Below, in pieces: positions 60,827 through 64,000 of a stretch of DNA of 64,000 nucleotides. The notes under the pieces are model-generated. The model worked only from the letters and a program-made list of their open reading frames with translations. It was not told where the DNA came from and made no database searches. The DNA comes from Motacilla alba alba. Taxonomy: Eukaryota > Chordata > Aves > Passeriformes > Motacillidae. The translations under genes and the position numbers were made by a program. The DNA is taken from positions 26,061,129-26,125,128 of the forward strand of contig NC_052016.1 in NCBI RefSeq assembly GCF_015832195.1, read 5' to 3'. Position 1 is the first letter of the stretch; each line of letters opens with the position of its first letter.

Positions 60827-62066
60827 TATGCTTCTGAGAAGAATTGTAAGAAGTTCTGTCCTTCCATTTGCCACACAACATGGGATGAAAAAGGATTTGT
60901 TTCCGCTCAGTAGAACTCTGAGTTTATCACTTTGTCTGATGCAGGACAAGTCATGTGAACCCTCAGAAAAACTGGATTTAGATGAGTGGAAGAAGGTAAT
61001 GAAATCCGGGTTTCAGGAAGAGGTCAGTGAGGTGGTCTCAGAGCCTAAGGAGCTTTCCAGTTTGGCTGCTGCACGTGAGACTTTGGAGATGTGGAGGCTA
61101 GCTGGCAGAGCAGTTCCAGAAAATATTAGTGAAGAACAGCTAAAAACCTTTATGGAGTGTCCTTCTAAGTCAGCCAAAAAGAAGTATTTAAAATATTTGC
61201 ATCTCAGAGAACTTCACAAGAAAAATGAAAAGAGAAAGATGGATGAGAAAAGGGAAAGGAGGCTGGAAGCACAAGATCAAGCTTCAAAAACAGATGAGAC
61301 CAAAAAGGGTTCATTCATGTGTTTATGGTCCCGCACTATGGATAAAGCATACAATTGGAGGGCTGCTCAGTCCATGATCTTTGGCCAGCCTCTAGTATTT
61401 GACATGTCTTATGAGAAAGAGATGTCTGTCCGAGAAGTCTCAAATACAGTGAGACAGATAGTAATGAGTGAAAGCAGCAATCGGAGATCTGTGGATCCAT
61501 TCCACATCCACTTCTGTAACTTCAAAGATGATAGCCTCTATCACAGGGAATTTATCAAGAATTATAGAGAGGCATGGGACAAACTGCTTATCACAGTGAC
61601 AGACCAGTGCTACACAGAAATCTTTCCAAAGGATAAGCTCATCTATCTGACAGCTGATTCTCCCAACGTAATGAAAACATTTGATCACGATAAGATCTAT
61701 ATTGTTGGGTCAATGGTTGACAGGAGCATAAAAACAGGAGTCTCTTTAGCACGGGCAAAACGATTAGGACTGGAGACTGCAGCCCTTCCACTGGAGAAGT
61801 ATTTGCTTTGGAGTACTGGTGCCAAAAATCTCACACTGGATCAAATGATGCATATTTTATTAACCTTGAAAGATACTGCTGACTGGAAGAAGGCTCTGGA
61901 ATTTGTTCCGAAAAGGAAATACTGTGGCTTTGTAAACAAGCCTGTAAAGGAATTGAAAAAAACGTTAGACCTGATCAACACACTCAAACTTGGAAAGGGA
62001 CGGGAAAAAGTAGAAAAGCAATTTGCCAAAAACTACCCCAAGAGGTATAAACTAAAGCAAAAGTAG
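60813..62066 (+). CDS. TRMT10C: TRMT10C (MRPP1), mitochondrial tRNA m1R9 methyltransferase / RNase P subunit
   Basis: With SDR5C1, TRMT10C methylates position 9 of mitochondrial tRNAs and supports PRORP cleavage of tRNA 5' ends. The coding sequence is one exon, as in human, with the acceptor TTTTGCAG 23 bases before the ATG. The 417-aa product (human 403) begins with an arginine-rich, acid-free leader suited to mitochondrial import, then a helical ELSSLAAARETLEMWRLAGR region and a lysine-rich stretch. The SPOUT domain follows: FGQPLVFDMSYEKEM, VDPFHIHFCNF, FPKDKLIYLTADSPNVM, DHDKIYIVGSMVDRS with Asp303 at the TRM10-family catalytic position, SLARAKRLGLETAALPLEKY and KNLTLDQMMHILL. The start could instead be Met6 (60828), which gives a cleaner leader. 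Confidence 0.97.
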   Translation: MQSANMLLRRIVRSSVLPFATQHGMKKDLFPLSRTLSLSLCLMQDKSCEPSEKLDLDEWKKVMKSGFQEEVSEVVSEPKELSSLAAARETLEMWRLAGRAVPENISEEQLKTFMECPSKSAKKKYLKYLHLRELHKKNEKRKMDEKRERRLEAQDQASKTDETKKGSFMCLWSRTMDKAYNWRAAQSMIFGQPLVFDMSYEKEMSVREVSNTVRQIVMSESSNRRSVDPFHIHFCNFKDDSLYHREFIKNYREAWDKLLITVTDQCYTEIFPKDKLIYLTADSPNVMKTFDHDKIYIVGSMVDRSIKTGVSLARAKRLGLETAALPLEKYLLWSTGAKNLTLDQMMHILLTLKDTADWKKALEFVPKRKYCGFVNKPVKELKKTLDLINTLKLGKGREKVEKQFAKNYPKRYKLKQK

Positions 62067-62574
62067 AGTGATGGGGAGGAAAATGAATTTTTTACACGCA
62101 AACTGTGCCAGCTGCTTGGTACATCTGGAATTTCTGTTCAGCTTTTAATCTCAGAACAGATTTTGTTGCTTATGTTGAAAATTACTATCATTAAGAATTG
62201 AGTTTTTTAAAGTTACTTTAATAGTCCAGCTGTTTAAATTTATTCACACATTATCGAAATTATGTAAGAGAAATGAGATAATCTGTTGTAAAAATATAAC
62301 TCTACACGAAGACTATCAGTCTGTTCAATTGAACAGTGCTTGGACAAGGGTGATTTTTACTGAATGCAAAGATCTTCAGAGCTCACTGCTTTGGAGGCTG
62401 TCTACAGTTTTATTCTGTAAGATCACTAAGATGAAGTAAAAGAGACCTCTCCCATTACTTCCTGAATCCTCTTCTGTGCAAATGAATTGACCTTTGACAG
62501 CTAAGTAAATGGTTAAAACCTTGCGTGAGTTTGGGGAACTGCACCATTTATTTCTGGATGTTCTGTCTTGCACA

Positions 62575-62580
62575 ATTAAA
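62575..62580 (+). terminator. TRMT10C: Possible TRMT10C poly(A) signal
   Basis: ATTAAA about 510 bases past the stop; no AATAAA was seen closer. Tentative. Confidence 0.3.
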
Positions 62581-63257
62581 GTCCCTGTTGGAAGGAATCG
62601 GGCAAATTTCTTGGCTGTGCTGAAAAAAATTAATCTTACCTACTTTTGTGTAAGACTTTTATCCCAGAGTGCCTGTGTTTTCAGGCCATGTAATGTAGAT
62701 TTCCCAAAGTGCTGGAACATCTGAGATGGTAAACTGTCCTTTTAGTAATATTTCTCACAGCTCAAAATACACTGGTGTCTCTCTGGAAGTCTGTGTTCAG
62801 GCTGCAGAGCTGCCATGGGAGCTAAATACAGGTCTGGTGTCTGTGGGATGAGGAGCACTTTCTTTGTGGGTGATGCTTAAAGTCAGTGATGGCAGATGAC
62901 GAGTTGTTCTGAGCCACTCCCTGGTGACCTCTTCCTACATGCTGTTGTAAGGTGGGGATTGGAAGGCAGAAGATTCACTGCCCCAATACTGCCCTTCACT
63001 GCCTGTTGTGAGGTGCAGGGGCCTGCAGGCATGGATCACCTCTGGCACAGGGAAAGACCTGGTTCCTTACAGCTGTGTGTGGCTGGGAAGTACACAAAAC
63101 TTCACCCTAGGGTGGTGTTCCAGGTGATGCTTGAGAGCTGCCTTCAGCTGCCTGGGAAGCCCTGAAGTGCAAGGACTGGCTGTGTGAATGCATGTGCCTC
63201 GCTCAGGAAGACTCTCTTTCCTCAAGGAAGAGCCAACAGCGGAGCTACGTGCTGCTG
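62581..63257. other. Intergenic downstream of TRMT10C
   Basis: No gene recognised; composition rises gradually in GC toward the right edge. Confidence 0.5.
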
Positions 63258-63335
63258 AGTGTCATAGAACTGTGGAATGGTTTGGGCTGGAAGGGGCCTC
63301 ATCTAGATCCAACCCCTGCCATGGGCTGGGTACCA
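63258..63335 (-). mobile_element. CR1 3' end fragment
   Basis: GTCATAGAACTGTGGAATGG, TTTGGGCTGGAAGGGGCCTC and AACCCCTGCCATGGGCTGGG are the reverse complement of a CR1 terminus. Truncated after about 75 bases. Confidence 0.88.
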
Positions 63336-63444
63336 TGCCCCTTCTGTCATTTGCTCTTCCTCCATACAAACAGCCTCTTCTGATCTGTAAACTGGCTTGC
63401 ACACTGGGGTGGGGGAAGGTGGCGTCACTGCTCACTTGAAGTCG

Positions 63445-63730
63445 TGTCACAGAATCACAGACTGGGTAGGTTGGAAAGGGCCACAGTGGGTCATCTGGTC
63501 CAACGTCCCAAATCAAGCAGGGTCATCCCAGAGCAGGTGGCACAGGGTTGCATCTGGATGGCTCTTGAATTAAGGGAGACTCCATAGCTCCTCTGAGCAA
63601 CCTGTCCCGTTCTGGGTCACTGCCCAGGAAAGAAGCTCTTCCTCATGTTCAGGTGGAACATCTGTGCATCAGTTTCTGCCCCTTGCCTCTTGTCCCATTG
63701 CTTGGCACCACCGGATCCTTCTTGGTGCAC
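63445..63730 (-). mobile_element. CR1 LINE 3' fragment
   Basis: TCACAGAATCACAGACTGGG, TAGGTTGGAAAGGGCCACAG and CTCTTCCTCATGTTCAGGTG form a minus-oriented CR1 terminus, separate from the one 110 bases before it. Confidence 0.88.
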
Positions 63731-63879
63731 CACCTCCACACACTTTAGATATTTATACACCGAGGAGGCAGAGAGGTAATGATATTTGTGAATCATGGGA
63801 GGTAACCACGCGTAGTGAGGAGGCGGCAGCAGCGGACATGGTTCCTTCACAACCCGAGATGCAGAGGCCAGGAGTGCCG

Positions 63880-64000
63880 AGGGGTAACTGATCCCCCCGC
63901 TTTCCCCGGGGGAGGGAATGGAAGCCGTGCCCACGTGCTCAGCGGCTCCGGACGACCGTCAGATCGGCGCCGCTCGGCGCGCTCCCGCTGCCCCCGGCGC
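63880..64000. promoter_or_regulatory. Edge of a third CpG island
   Basis: The last 120 bases turn abruptly CpG-rich (CCGTCAGATCGGCGCCGCTC). By human gene order the next gene is PCNP, but none of its coding sequence is visible. Confidence 0.55.

Overview
The window is vertebrate nuclear DNA and almost certainly avian. Most of it is AT-rich and intronic, with three CpG-rich promoter islands. The only abundant interspersed repeats are CR1-type LINE fragments, whose 3' ends carry the bird/reptile tail (…TTTTCCAACCT…ATTCTATG), plus one solo LTR. The gene order matches, from memory, human 3q12.3: IMPG2 – SENP7 – ARB2B/FAM172B – TRMT10C (– PCNP). TXNL4B, which in human lies on chromosome 16, sits inside this block here. 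No prokaryotic-type system, CRISPR array, or rRNA or tRNA gene was found.

Layout. (1) 804-2502, minus: the first two coding exons of IMPG2 (photoreceptor matrix proteoglycan); the rest of the gene lies beyond the left edge. (2) 8853-51074, minus: an apparently complete SENP7 gene (SUMO-chain isopeptidase). I placed 23 coding exons plus a non-coding first exon, all with GT/AG borders and phases that join into one 1043-codon frame. The His/Asp/Cys triad is intact and the first CpG island (about 50530-51470) is its promoter. (3) 54566-55630, plus: an intact single-exon ARB2B/FAM172B of 354 aa, related to the many-exon ARB2A gene, with the hydrolase nucleophile replaced. (4) 57107-58340, minus: TXNL4B in three coding exons, 149 aa. 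(5) About 58811-62066, plus: TRMT10C, the mitochondrial tRNA methyltransferase/RNase P subunit, head-to-head with TXNL4B across the second CpG island. (6) 63880-64000: the edge of a third CpG island, probably the promoter of the next gene (PCNP by synteny, not visible).

The genes are unrelated in function, but three encode RNA or chromatin factors with housekeeping-type shared promoters. SENP7 acts on heterochromatin through two HP1-binding PxVxL boxes, each on its own member of a tandemly duplicated 198-nt exon pair. TXNL4B is a spliceosome-linked thioredoxin fold. TRMT10C works in mitochondrial tRNA maturation. IMPG2 is retina-specific.

The points most worth a second look are the intact but catalytically altered ARB2B, the TXNL4B position, the SENP7 exon pair whose identity continues into the introns, a SUMO-interacting motif split across an intron with two possible donors, a leader uORF that bypasses the first TRMT10C start, and the G-quadruplex-prone CCCTG repeat beside the TRMT10C promoter. 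Family assignments come from remembered protein sequences, not database searches.
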